Assembly: GCF_025506335.1 (NCBI RefSeq)
Contig: NZ_JANZYO010000006.1
Span: forward strand, 164,349-228,348
Length of the DNA: 64,000 bases
From: Mumia quercus
GTDB lineage: Bacteria; Actinomycetota; Actinomycetes; Propionibacteriales; Nocardioidaceae
Direction of reading: 5' to 3'
Positions 9,130 through 16,771 of the stretch are shown piece after piece. Position 1 is the stretch's first letter; each line of letters begins with the position of its first letter. The position numbers and the translations under genes were made by a program. The notes below the pieces were generated by a model. That model searched no databases, had not been told where the DNA came from, and was given only the letters and a program-made list of their open reading frames with translations.

Positions 9130-10002
9130 GTGGCTGAGGGATTCACGTTCGCCGACGGCGCGTACAACCGGCACTCCGAGCGGCGCGTGGACGACGCGTT
9201 CATGGATGCGCTCTGGTCCGACCCGACGACCCCGGTGCTGGTCGTGGGCGGCGAGCACCTGGCCGCGGACGACGACGGGCTCGTGTGGCGCAGCCCCGGC
9301 GAGGTGCCCGACGGGGATCGTCTCTACCTCGGCACGGTGGAAGGCGTCGAGCACGCGGCCGTGATGGTACGCCGCGTGCCGGAGCCGAGCCGTCCGCTGC
9401 GGGCGGTGGCGACCTCGCTTCCCCTCGCGCAGGCGCGCCTGGCGGTCCACGCCGTGGGGGTGGCCCAGTGGCACCGGACCCACCCGCGGTGCGCCCGCTG
9501 CGGAGCGCCGACCGACGTCGTCGACGGGGGACACGTGCGACGGTGCCCCGAGTGCGGCGCGCAGCACTTCCCGCGTACCGACCCGGCCGTCATCATGCTC
9601 ATCACCGACGACGCCGACCGCGCCCTGCTGGGCCGACGGCCCGACTGGCCGCCGAACCGCTACTCGACGCTCGCGGGGTTCGTCGAGCCGGGGGAGTCCC
9701 TCGAGGACGCCGTCCGTCGGGAGACGATGGAGGAGACCGCCGTCGAGGTCGCAGAGGTGAGGTACGCGGCGAGCCAGCCGTGGCCGTTCCCGTCGAGCCT
9801 GATGCTCGGCTTCTTCGGGCGCGCGCGGACCACTCGGATCACCGTCGACGGCACGGAGACCGCCGACGCACGCTGGTTCGGCCGAGACGAGGTCACCCGG
9901 ATGACCGCGTCAGGCGAGCTGGAGCTCCCGGGGTCGCTGTCGATCTCGCGCTGGTTGATCGAGCGCTGGCACGGCGGCCTCGTCCACGGGGAGTGGCGGT
10001 GA
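9130..10002 (+). CDS. nudC: NAD(+) diphosphatase NudC
   Basis: The 290-residue protein has the three-part NudC layout: an N-terminal domain, a zinc ribbon with two cysteine pairs (CARCGAPT and CPECGAQH, about residues 120-145), and a Nudix hydrolase domain. The Nudix box reads GFVEPGESLEDAV followed by RRETMEETAVEV, and the NudC-specific SQPWPFPSSLM follows it. The enzyme hydrolyses NADH to NMNH and AMP and in bacteria also removes NAD caps from RNA. The GTG start at 9130 is 24 bases after adnB, so co-transcription is likely. Confidence 0.93.
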   Translation: MAEGFTFADGAYNRHSERRVDDAFMDALWSDPTTPVLVVGGEHLAADDDGLVWRSPGEVPDGDRLYLGTVEGVEHAAVMVRRVPEPSRPLRAVATSLPLAQARLAVHAVGVAQWHRTHPRCARCGAPTDVVDGGHVRRCPECGAQHFPRTDPAVIMLITDDADRALLGRRPDWPPNRYSTLAGFVEPGESLEDAVRRETMEETAVEVAEVRYAASQPWPFPSSLMLGFFGRARTTRITVDGTETADARWFGRDEVTRMTASGELELPGSLSISRWLIERWHGGLVHGEWR

Positions 10003-10008
10003 CGCGCC

Positions 10009-10263
10009 TCAGACGTTCAGCGCCGCCAGCTGGGCCTTGACCTGCGCGACCGAGGGGTTGGTGAGGGCGGACCCGTCGGCGAACACCAGCGTCGGCACCG
10101 TCTGGTTGCCCCCGTTGGCCTGCTCCACGAGGAAGGCGGCGTCCTCGTTCTGCTCGATGTCGACCTCGTCGAACACGATGCCTTCGCGCTCGAGCTGGCT
10201 CTTGAGCCGCTTGCAGTATCCGCACCAGGGCGTCGAGTACATCGTGAAGCTGCCGGTGGGCAT
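10009..10263 (-). CDS. mrx1: Mycoredoxin (glutaredoxin-like, mycothiol-dependent)
   Basis: The 84-residue glutaredoxin-fold protein carries the redox motif CGYC in MYSTPWCGYCKRL near residue 14, plus the QTVPTLVF cis-proline loop. In actinobacteria that make mycothiol, mycoredoxin-1 reduces mycothiolated proteins. The ATG at 10263 follows GAGGAGAACCCCGCG, a good ribosome binding site. A longer in-frame upstream reading lacks such a site. It is convergent with nudC (six bases apart) and divergent from uvrD2, the same arrangement as in mycobacteria. Confidence 0.93.
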   Translation of the reverse strand: MPTGSFTMYSTPWCGYCKRLKSQLEREGIVFDEVDIEQNEDAAFLVEQANGGNQTVPTLVFADGSALTNPSVAQVKAQLAALNV

Positions 10264-10466
10264 CGCGGGGTTCTCCTCTGTCGTACGGAACGGCGGGCTC
10301 GGACGTGGACGTCGTGGACGGCAGACGCGCCCGCTGCCAGCAACAGTACGGGAGCGCCGACAATTCCCGCCGCGCACGGGCGAGCCTGTGAGCGGCCGGC
10401 GAACGTGTCGTCCTCCCCAACTACGCTGAACCTCAGCCCGCTTTGACCCCGATCTCGAGGAGACAC

Positions 10467-12572
10467 GTGCCGTCCGCCGACAGCCTGCTCGACGCCCTCG
10501 ACCCCGAGCAGCGCGAGGTCGCTCTCGCTCTGCGCGGTCCGGTCTGCGTGATCGCGGGTGCCGGGACGGGCAAGACGCGGGCGATCACCCACCGCATCGC
10601 GTACGGGGCGGCGACCGGCGTCTACAAGCCGACGGAGGTCCTCGCGGTCACGTTCACCGCGCGCGCCGCCGGCGAGATGCGCGGCCGGCTGCGCCAGCTC
10701 GGTGCCGAGGGGGTGCAGGCGCGGACGTTCCACGCCGCCGCCCTGCGCCAGCTGGGCTACTTCTGGCCGCGTCTGTACGGCAACGGGCTGCCCGACCTGG
10801 TGGCGTCCAAGATCCCGCTGGTCGCTGAGGCGGCGAAGCGGTGCCGCGTCCAGACCGACTCCGCGCTGCTGCGTGACCTCGCTGCCGAGATCGAGTGGGC
10901 CAAGGTGTCCAACGTTCGCCCCGACGACTACCCGCGCATCGCGCCCGGTCTCCACCGTGGCCTCGATGCCGTCGACGACGCGACGGTGTCGCACGTCATG
11001 GCGGCGTACGAGGAGGTCAAGCGCGACCGCGGCCGCATGGACATGGAGGACATCCTCCTCTGCACGGTCTCGATGCTCGCCGAGCACGAGCGGGTCGCGG
11101 CCGAGATCCGCCGCCAGTACCGCTGGCTCGTCGTCGACGAGTACCAGGACGTCAACCCGCTCCAGGCGGCGCTCCTCGAGCAGTGGCTCGGTGGCCGCGA
11201 CGACATCTGCGTGGTCGGCGACCCACTGCAGACCATCTACTCGTTCGCCGGCGCCTCGCCCAAGCACCTCAACGAGTTCGCCAAGACCCACCCGGGCGCG
11301 CGCAGGATCGAGCTCGTCCGTAACTACCGCTCGACGCCCCAGGTGGTGGCGGCGGCCAACGCCGTGTTCGGCCGGGGACGTCGTGAGGGCGTCGTGCTCC
11401 AGGCGCAGCGCGGGCCCGGTCCGGACGTCACCTACACGCCCTACTCCGACGAGGTCGCCGAGGCCGAGTCGGTCGCCGCGCAGATCCTCCAGCTCCGCGA
11501 GGGGGGCACGCCGCTGCGCGAGATGGCGATCCTCTTCCGCACCAACGCCCAGTCCGAGGCGTACGAGGAGGCGCTCGCCGCGCGCAACCTCCCGTACGTG
11601 GTGCGCGGCGTCGAGCGGTTCTTCGACCGTCCCGAGGTGCGCCAGGCGGTGACGCTGCTGCGGGGACAGGCACGCGGCGGCGACTCCGGTGACGAAGGCC
11701 TCGTCCCCGACGTCCGTGCTGTGCTCGCGACGATGGGCTACACCGAGACCGCGCCGACGTCGGCAGGCGCCCAGCGCGACCGGTGGGAGTCGTTGCATGC
11801 GCTGGTGTCGATGGCGGCCGACCTCGAGGCGGCGCAACCCGGCGCCGACCTGGCGGCGCTCGTCGACGACCTCGACCGCCGCGCGAAGCACGCCCACGCG
11901 CCGATCGCGGAGGGCGTCACCCTGACGACGCTCCACGCCGCGAAGGGCCTGGAGTGGGATGCGGTGTTCCTCGTCGGCATGCAAGAGGGCACTGTCCCGA
12001 TCGCGTACGCGACCGACGAGCGCGGGGTCGCCGAGGAGCGGCGCCTCTTCTATGTGGGGGTCACCCGCGCACGCGAGCGCCTCGAGATCTCGTGGTCGCT
12101 CGCCCGCAACCCCGGGGGACGGGGGAGCAGGAGGCCGAGCCGGTTCCTCGACGGCCTGCGGCCCGCTGACGCCGAGCCGGCCGGTGGCGGCGCGCGCTCG
12201 CGCCGTACGCGCAAGGAGCGCAGCATCGCCCGCTGCCGTACGTGCGACGCCGTCCTCTCGACCGGCGCGGAGCGCAAGCTCGGCCGGTGCCTCGACTGCC
12301 CGTCGAGCTACGACGAGGAGCTCTTCGAGCGCCTGCGCGGGTGGCGCAGCGAGCAGGCGTCCGCCCAGAAGGTCCCCGCGTACGTCGTGTTCACCGACGC
12401 CACGCTCACCGCGATCGCGGAGGTCCGACCGCGCGAGGCGACCGACCTGCTCAAGGTGCCGGGCGTCGGACGGACCAAGCTGGAGAAGTACGGCGCCGAG
12501 GTCCTCGCGCTGTGCGGTGAGACATCCGGTACGGATGACGGCGGCAGGAACTTTTTCGAAACTCGGCATTAA
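10467..12572 (+). CDS. uvrD2: ATP-dependent DNA helicase UvrD2
   Basis: The 701-residue superfamily 1 helicase has Walker A (AGAGTGKTRA), motif II (VVDEYQDVNPLQ), TLHAAKGLEWDAVF and the motif VI region LFYVGVTRARERL. The C-terminus carries a tetracysteine zinc motif (CRTCD...CLDCP, about residues 590-614) and an HRDC domain (VFTDATLTAIAEVRP to LEKYGAEVLALC), the layout that defines mycobacterial UvrD2. The GTG start at 10467 follows GAGGAGACAC. UvrD2 is a 3'-to-5' DNA helicase, essential in mycobacteria. Its stop codon overlaps the promoter of whiB7. Confidence 0.92.
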   Translation: MPSADSLLDALDPEQREVALALRGPVCVIAGAGTGKTRAITHRIAYGAATGVYKPTEVLAVTFTARAAGEMRGRLRQLGAEGVQARTFHAAALRQLGYFWPRLYGNGLPDLVASKIPLVAEAAKRCRVQTDSALLRDLAAEIEWAKVSNVRPDDYPRIAPGLHRGLDAVDDATVSHVMAAYEEVKRDRGRMDMEDILLCTVSMLAEHERVAAEIRRQYRWLVVDEYQDVNPLQAALLEQWLGGRDDICVVGDPLQTIYSFAGASPKHLNEFAKTHPGARRIELVRNYRSTPQVVAAANAVFGRGRREGVVLQAQRGPGPDVTYTPYSDEVAEAESVAAQILQLREGGTPLREMAILFRTNAQSEAYEEALAARNLPYVVRGVERFFDRPEVRQAVTLLRGQARGGDSGDEGLVPDVRAVLATMGYTETAPTSAGAQRDRWESLHALVSMAADLEAAQPGADLAALVDDLDRRAKHAHAPIAEGVTLTTLHAAKGLEWDAVFLVGMQEGTVPIAYATDERGVAEERRLFYVGVTRARERLEISWSLARNPGGRGSRRPSRFLDGLRPADAEPAGGGARSRRTRKERSIARCRTCDAVLSTGAERKLGRCLDCPSSYDEELFERLRGWRSEQASAQKVPAYVVFTDATLTAIAEVRPREATDLLKVPGVGRTKLEKYGAEVLALCGETSGTDDGGRNFFETRH

Positions 12573-12607
12573 TTGGTTTGCGCCCTGTCTCAGGACGGGC
12601 GTAGGGT
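12571..12607 (+). promoter_or_regulatory. whiB7 promoter with AT-rich WhiB7 site
   Basis: A -35 element TTGCGC (12578-12583) and a -10 element TAGGGT (12602-12607) are separated by 18 bases. An AT-rich stretch (TTAATTGG) lies just upstream of the -35. WhiB7 is known to activate its own sigma-A promoter by binding such an AT-rich site with its AT-hook, so autoregulation is the likely reading. The promoter overlaps the uvrD2 stop codon. Confidence 0.75.
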
Positions 12608-12653
12608 CTTGACTCGTCAGCCCGGATCGACTTGGGAGAGGAGCGTGAACGTG

Positions 12654-12812
12654 ATGGGCAACCTCATCATTACGGCCAACGGCGTCGACGCATGTGGCGT
12701 CGCCGTTCGCGCGCGTCTCCTCGGGTGGTTCATGCCGTCCGCGACCGATGCGTCGACGTACGCCGAGAAGCGCCACACCCCGGGATCCCGCCTCAGTCCT
12801 GATCCGACCTAG
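12654..12812 (+). CDS. whiB7 leader peptide (upstream ORF)
   Basis: A 52-codon reading frame lies in the whiB7 leader. GAGGAG at 12638-12643 precedes the ATG at 12654 by ten bases; an in-frame GTG at 12645 is an alternative start. The frame closes at a TAG 20 bases before the attenuator hairpin at 12833. In mycobacteria and Streptomyces, whiB7 is controlled by translation of an upstream ORF: stalled ribosomes during antibiotic exposure prevent early termination. Position and layout match this model. The peptide sequence itself does not resemble a known domain. Confidence 0.7.
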   Translation: MGNLIITANGVDACGVAVRARLLGWFMPSATDASTYAEKRHTPGSRLSPDPT

Positions 12813-12832
12813 CCGTCGATCAGACGCCACTC

Positions 12833-12864
12833 AGGCCGCGGAACCCGACCGGGATCCGCGGCCT
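12833..12864 (+). terminator. whiB7 leader attenuator hairpin
   Basis: A perfect 10-bp stem, AGGCCGCGGA (12833-12842) with TCCGCGGCCT (12855-12864), closes a 12-base loop and is followed by a moderately T-rich stretch. It lies between the leader peptide stop and whiB7, where an intrinsic terminator would block whiB7 transcription unless translation of the leader is disturbed. Confidence 0.75.
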
Positions 12865-12934
12865 ATCTGTCGTTGCCGGCAGAGACCGCGTTGCCCCACC
12901 ACCAGCAACCATCTCTCTCAACCCAGGAGAAAAC

Positions 12935-13204
12935 ATGACGACCGCCGTGCTCGAGCGCGAGGTTCAGCACACGTCGATCCCGTGTCATACCCACGATCCC
13001 GAGCTCTGGTTCGCCGAGACACCGGCAGGTGTCGAGGACGCAAAAGCACTGTGCCTTGAGTGCCCGATCCGTCGCGAGTGCCTGGCAGGTGCACTCGACC
13101 GGGGCGAGCCCTGGGGCGTGTGGGGAGGGGAGCTCTTCCTGAAGGGCGCCGTCATCCCGCGCAAGCGGCCGCGGGGACGCCCCCGCAAAGACGCCGTCGC
13201 ATGA
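12935..13204 (+). CDS. whiB7: WhiB7 redox-sensitive transcription factor
   Basis: The 89-residue protein has the four iron-sulfur-ligating cysteines at 17, 40, 43 and 49 (CLECPIRREC), the GVWGG turn at 61-65 that contacts sigma-A, and a C-terminal AT-hook RPRGRPRK around residues 78-85. The AT-hook separates WhiB7 from other WhiB proteins. In mycobacteria and streptomycetes WhiB7 activates intrinsic resistance genes (ribosome protection, efflux, rRNA methylation) when translation-inhibiting drugs are present. An AGGAG sequence precedes the ATG. The promoter, leader peptide and attenuator upstream show how it is controlled. Confidence 0.95.
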   Translation: MTTAVLEREVQHTSIPCHTHDPELWFAETPAGVEDAKALCLECPIRRECLAGALDRGEPWGVWGGELFLKGAVIPRKRPRGRPRKDAVA

Positions 13205-13233
13205 CGGCAGCACGACCATGAAGGAGTACCCCG

Positions 13234-13296
13234 ATGATCGACCGCCTCGTACGCGTGGCGTACGGCGCGCGCATCCGGATCGCCCGGATGCTGTAG
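13234..13296 (+). CDS. Arginine-rich 20-residue small protein, unknown
   Basis: A 20-codon frame (ATG at 13234, TAG at 13294-13296) follows whiB7 by 29 bases. It has an AGGAG ribosome binding site eight bases upstream and stands between whiB7 and the terminator at 13319. Five of its 20 residues are arginine, alternating with hydrophobic residues, so an amphipathic membrane-active or RNA-binding peptide is conceivable. I do not recognise it. The strong Shine-Dalgarno sequence and its place inside the whiB7 transcription unit are the only support for expression. Confidence 0.4.
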   Translation: MIDRLVRVAYGARIRIARML

Positions 13297-13318
13297 CACC
13301 CGCACCTTCCGCACCTGA

Positions 13319-13365
13319 GAACGGGCGGCTCTCCGCATCCGCGGGGCGCCGCCCGTTCGGCTTTT
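13319..13365 (+). terminator. Intrinsic terminator of the whiB7 unit
   Basis: A 10-bp stem GAACGGGCGG (13319-13328) pairs with CCGCCCGTTC (13349-13358) and is followed by GGCTTTT. It lies between whiB7 and the convergent ABC1-kinase gene. Confidence 0.8.
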
Positions 13366-13390
13366 GCGCGCGCTCCCGTGCGTACGCGCG

Positions 13391-14740
13391 TCAGTCGGCG
13401 AAGCCGGGCAGGCTCTCCTCGAGGATGCCCCGGAACGGCGCGGTGGCGCCGAGCTGGCTGAGGATCGCGAGTCCCCCGCTCCAGACCCGGTGGATGAGGA
13501 GGTACGACGGGGGCAGGTTGATCTTCATCGCCGTGCCGAGGCCTTCGCGGGCGGGGCGGGAGATGCGCTGGACCTGCTCGCGCATCCACTCCCGGTCGAA
13601 CGTGAACACCTCGTGGCGTGCGGGCTCGACGAACGGCTCGAGGTACGAGCGGATGATCTCCTCGTCGATGCGGACGCCGGGCTTCAGGAAGCCCTCCTCA
13701 CGCAACCCCTCGACGACGGTCGCGTAGTCGTCGTCCACCGCGGCACGCAGCAGGCGGCCGATCACGGGAGGCAGTCCGCCCGGCACTCGGGCCACCGCGC
13801 CGTAGTCCACGACGCCGAGGCGTCCGTCGTCGAGCACGCGGTAGTTGCCGGGGTGCGGATCGGCGTGGAGCATCCCGACCCGGGACGGGCCTGCGAAGAG
13901 GAACCGGGCGAACAGCTCGCCGTAGTGGTCGCGTTCGCTCGGTGTCCCGTCGGCGATGATCTGGGCGAGCGAGGCCTTGGACTCCATCCACGTCGTGATG
14001 AGGATCGTCTCGGTGTGGGTCACGACCTCGGGCACCACGATCTGGTCGTCGTCGGCGAACGCCTCCGCGAACGCCCGCTGCGCCTGGGCCTCGAGGGCGT
14101 AGTCGAGCTCCTCGCGGACCCGCTCGGCGAGCTCGTCGGCCAGCGGCTTGACGTCGATCGAGGGGAACGCCACGGCGAACATCCGGCTGAGGCGTCCGAT
14201 CTGGCGGAGATCGGACCGCATGGCGGCTGCGGCGCCCGGATACTGCACCTTCACGGCCACCTCGCGGCCGTCGAACCACCGCCCGCGGTGAACCTGGCCG
14301 ATCGAGGCCGCCGCGGCGGGCGTGTCGTCGAGCTCGACGAGCTGCTCGCGCCACTTCGGGCCGAGCTCGCCGGCGAAGATGCGGTGGACGGTCGCCGTCG
14401 GCATCGGCGGGGCGTCGTCCTGGAGCCGTACGAAGGCGTCGCGGTAGGGCTCGATGAGCTCGGGCGGCATTGCGGCCTCGTACACGCTCATGGCCTGCCC
14501 GAACTTCATGGCGCCGCCCTTGAGCTCACCGAGGACGGCGAAGATCTGCTCTGCGGTCCGGATCTGCACCTCGGTCAGGACGGCGTTGGCTGGGGCACCG
14601 ACCAGGCGACGGCCCACGCCCATGGTCGTCCGCCCGGCGAAACCGATCGGGAGCGACGCCAGCTTCGCGGCTCGGGTGAAGGCCCCGCGCGGGACCGCAG
14701 TGTCTCGGTGGTCGGACTTGTCGGCGCCGCCGTCACTCAT
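13391..14740 (-). CDS. ABC1/AarF/UbiB-family atypical kinase
   Basis: The 449-residue protein shows the hallmarks of the ABC1 family: KFGQAMSVYEA (the KxGQ motif) near residue 80, an alanine-rich nucleotide loop AAAASIGQVHRG, VAVKVQYPG with the conserved lysine, and the catalytic region HADPHPGNYRV and VDYGAV. In other bacteria such proteins support quinone or lipid metabolism. In actinobacteria the substrate is not settled. The ATG at 14740 overlaps the stop of the upstream gene by four bases (ATGA), so the two are translationally coupled. The mycobacterial homologue (Rv3197) also lies beside whiB7. Confidence 0.9.
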   Translation of the reverse strand: MSDGGADKSDHRDTAVPRGAFTRAAKLASLPIGFAGRTTMGVGRRLVGAPANAVLTEVQIRTAEQIFAVLGELKGGAMKFGQAMSVYEAAMPPELIEPYRDAFVRLQDDAPPMPTATVHRIFAGELGPKWREQLVELDDTPAAAASIGQVHRGRWFDGREVAVKVQYPGAAAAMRSDLRQIGRLSRMFAVAFPSIDVKPLADELAERVREELDYALEAQAQRAFAEAFADDDQIVVPEVVTHTETILITTWMESKASLAQIIADGTPSERDHYGELFARFLFAGPSRVGMLHADPHPGNYRVLDDGRLGVVDYGAVARVPGGLPPVIGRLLRAAVDDDYATVVEGLREEGFLKPGVRIDEEIIRSYLEPFVEPARHEVFTFDREWMREQVQRISRPAREGLGTAMKINLPPSYLLIHRVWSGGLAILSQLGATAPFRGILEESLPGFAD

Positions 14741-15693
14741 GCCGTCATTCTGACACCCCGCACCACGCCGCCGCTCCCGTCGACGTCGCCCGTCTCGGTG
14801 GCGAGGATCTGGCACGGGCAGTCGGGGTGGAGCGCCACCGGGTGGTACGTGGGTGCGCCTCCGCTCGTGGTGACGACGGCGACGGCTCCCTCGGCGGCGG
14901 CGGGGAGGCGGTCGGCGTACGCGAGCACCTGGGTCGCGACGTGCAGGGCCAGGGCGTACCCGCCGATCGCGTCCCAGCCGTGGGGGTGCAGCGGCGAGCT
15001 GCGGGCGAGGGGCCGGCTGAGCTGCTCCAGGACGAACGGCCAGGAGGGCTCACCGCCCGTACGGTCGAGGTCGTCGCAGCGTACGCATGGCGAGGTGCCG
15101 GGACGGACGAGCGGTCCGATCCGGGCCCCTTCGCACTCCGTGACGACGGGGAGGTGCGCGACTCCGGCTCCGGAGAGGACGTCGAAGGCCTCGCGTGGGC
15201 ACGGCCCGCTCGACAGCACGACGACGAGCGTGGGAGCGGCCACGGGGCCGATCGTGGCGTTCAGCCCGGACTCGCTGAGGACGCGGTGCAGCCGTGCGGC
15301 GAGCGGTCGGCTCGCGACGTCGGTGACGATCTCCACCGACGATGACGCACGCGCGCGCAGCCGTTCGGCGAGCACGGCCGGTGGTGCGTTCTCGGCGGCG
15401 AGGGCCCGTGCCTCGGTGGTCAGCGCCTCGCCGCCGACGTCGTCCCACTGGCTGGCGTCGAGGAGGGCGCCGCACGCGTGCAGGCGGGCCGCCGCCTCGG
15501 TGATCTCGGGGAGCGGCAGGCGGGCGACGGTGGCCAGCGTGAGGAGGTCGCGGGTGCCGTCGGCCAGCCGGAGGACGGCCGCGGTGCCCGGTAGATCGGG
15601 GACCTGGACGGTGCACCCGGGCAGCGTGCCCACCTGCAGGGTGCGGGCGCTGCGGCGGACGACGGTCGTGCCGGGACGGAGCAAGGGCTTCAT
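14737..15693 (-). CDS. Cyclodehydratase-like protein (Rv3196 type)
   Basis: This 318-residue protein is coupled to the downstream ABC1 kinase by an ATGA overlap and starts at an ATG behind GAGGAGCCCCCC. It has a Rossmann-like middle part (PTLVVVLSSGPCPREAFDVL) and the motif GTSPCVRCDDLDRTGG, as seen in ThiF-like and thiazole/oxazole cyclodehydratase proteins. The mycobacterial neighbourhood carries a gene of this type (Rv3196) at the same place. No peptide-substrate or leader-peptide gene is nearby, so a role in peptide natural product synthesis is doubtful and the true function is unknown. Confidence 0.7.
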   Translation of the reverse strand: MKPLLRPGTTVVRRSARTLQVGTLPGCTVQVPDLPGTAAVLRLADGTRDLLTLATVARLPLPEITEAAARLHACGALLDASQWDDVGGEALTTEARALAAENAPPAVLAERLRARASSSVEIVTDVASRPLAARLHRVLSESGLNATIGPVAAPTLVVVLSSGPCPREAFDVLSGAGVAHLPVVTECEGARIGPLVRPGTSPCVRCDDLDRTGGEPSWPFVLEQLSRPLARSSPLHPHGWDAIGGYALALHVATQVLAYADRLPAAAEGAVAVVTTSGGAPTYHPVALHPDCPCQILATETGDVDGSGGVVRGVRMTA

Positions 15694-16113
15694 CGGGGGG
15701 CTCCTCGGGCGTGGTGGGCGAGGGGGTCGGTCCACCCTGCCCGAGGAACGCGTGGCGGAGAGGACGTCGTCCACAGACTCCACCGCTCAGATCGGTCCCG
15801 GCCGGACTCGCCGCCTGCCTTCCCCTTGCGGACGCCGCGCCCGGCCAGGACCTCCTCTGCCTCCTCACGCTAAGCGGCTCCTCGAGCAGTCGGCAATCCT
15901 GGGCCGGCAGGTGTTGTCCACCCCTGTGGAAAACGTTGGGGAAAGGATGTGGGAACCGCCGGGGAACCCTGTGGAGATCTTGGGGAGGACCGGTGGACGA
16001 GCGGGCACGGCCGCGGCAGACGCGCGCCGGAGGGCCCTGTTGACCAGCGCCGATGCGATCGAGGGCTGTGGATGACGAAAAGTACGTCCGGCGCGTCGCT
16101 TACGGTGGACCCC
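15694..16113. other. 420-bp divergent intergenic region with DnaA-box-like sites
   Basis: No gene is supported here. It separates the minus-strand kinase operon from the plus-strand metallopeptidase. It contains several sequences close to the DnaA box consensus: TTGTCCACC at about 15914, TGTGGAAAA (complement TTTTCCACA) just after it, and TGTGGATGA (complement TCATCCACA) near 16066, with more degenerate CTGTGGAGA near 15970. A TTACGGT element at about 16101 could serve as a -10 for a leaderless start at 16114. Confidence 0.35.
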
Positions 16114-16680
16114 ATGAGTGCGCCCCTCGATCCCTCTCGCGCGGTCGTCCGCCCCACCGGACGCAGCGCGCCCGAGGTGGAGATCCGGCGGAGCCGGCGG
16201 CGGCGCAAGTCGGTCCAGGCGTACCGTGACGGCGCCCGGATCGTCGTCCTGATGCCGGCCGGGCTCACCCGCGCTGAGGAGCAGGTCTGGGTCGACACGA
16301 TGGTCGCCAAGGTCGAGGGCCGAGAGCGGCGCGTGCGACCAGACGACGAGGGTCTCCACGCGCGCGCCGTCGAGCTGAGCAGGCGCTTCCTCGACGGCGC
16401 CGCCGAGCCCACGAGCGTCCGCTGGGTCGACAACCAGCGCCGCCGGTGGGGCTCGTGCACGCCCGAGGACGGCACGATCCGGCTCTCGAGCCGCCTCCAG
16501 GACCTTCCTGACTGGGTCGTCGACTACGTGCTCGTCCACGAGCTCGCCCACCTTCTCGTGCCGCACCACGGCCCGGAGTTCTGGGCGCACGTCGAGCGCT
16601 ACCCCCGTACGGAGCGGGCTCGCGGGTTCCTCGAGGGTGTCGTCGTCGGAGCCGGCTGGAAGGACCTGCCCGAAGTCTGA
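16114..16680 (+). CDS. YgjP/SprT-like zinc metallopeptidase
   Basis: The 188-residue protein has the zinc-binding HELAH motif ([19 protein letters not shown]) and the [17 protein letters not shown] segment typical of the YgjP/DUF45 (M48-like) family. The third zinc ligand would be the histidine in HGPEFW. I chose the ATG at 16114 because a TACGGT -10-like hexamer lies seven bases upstream, the pattern of leaderless actinobacterial genes. An in-frame ATG at 16072 would add 14 residues. The physiological substrate is unknown for this family. Confidence 0.85.
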   Translation: MSAPLDPSRAVVRPTGRSAPEVEIRRSRRRRKSVQAYRDGARIVVLMPAGLTRAEEQVWVDTMVAKVEGRERRVRPDDEGLHARAVELSRRFLDGAAEPTSVRWVDNQRRRWGSCTPEDGTIRLSSRLQDLPDWVVDYVLVHELAHLLVPHHGPEFWAHVERYPRTERARGFLEGVVVGAGWKDLPEV

Positions 16681-16771
16681 CCAGATGCCGTCACGTTCTG
16701 CCGAGGCGCTCGCGCGTGCCGAGGAGTAACGATGGTGAGGTCACGAGGCACCATTCCCCGGAGGAGCGCCG

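Noticed and set aside
2063-9567. Very long open frames on the minus strand opposite adnA, adnB and nudC
   Set aside because: They are antisense to genes with intact motifs, consist of low-complexity Arg/Gly/Ala/Pro sequence, and arise from the GC-biased third codon positions.
14737-15693. Thiazole/oxazole-modified peptide biosynthesis cluster
   Set aside because: Only one cyclodehydratase-like protein is present; no dehydrogenase or precursor peptide gene is near, and the gene sits in a conserved housekeeping block.
15910-16075. Chromosomal replication origin
   Set aside because: DnaA-box-like sites are few and degenerate, no AT-rich unwinding region is seen, and dnaA, dnaN, parAB and rpmH are absent.
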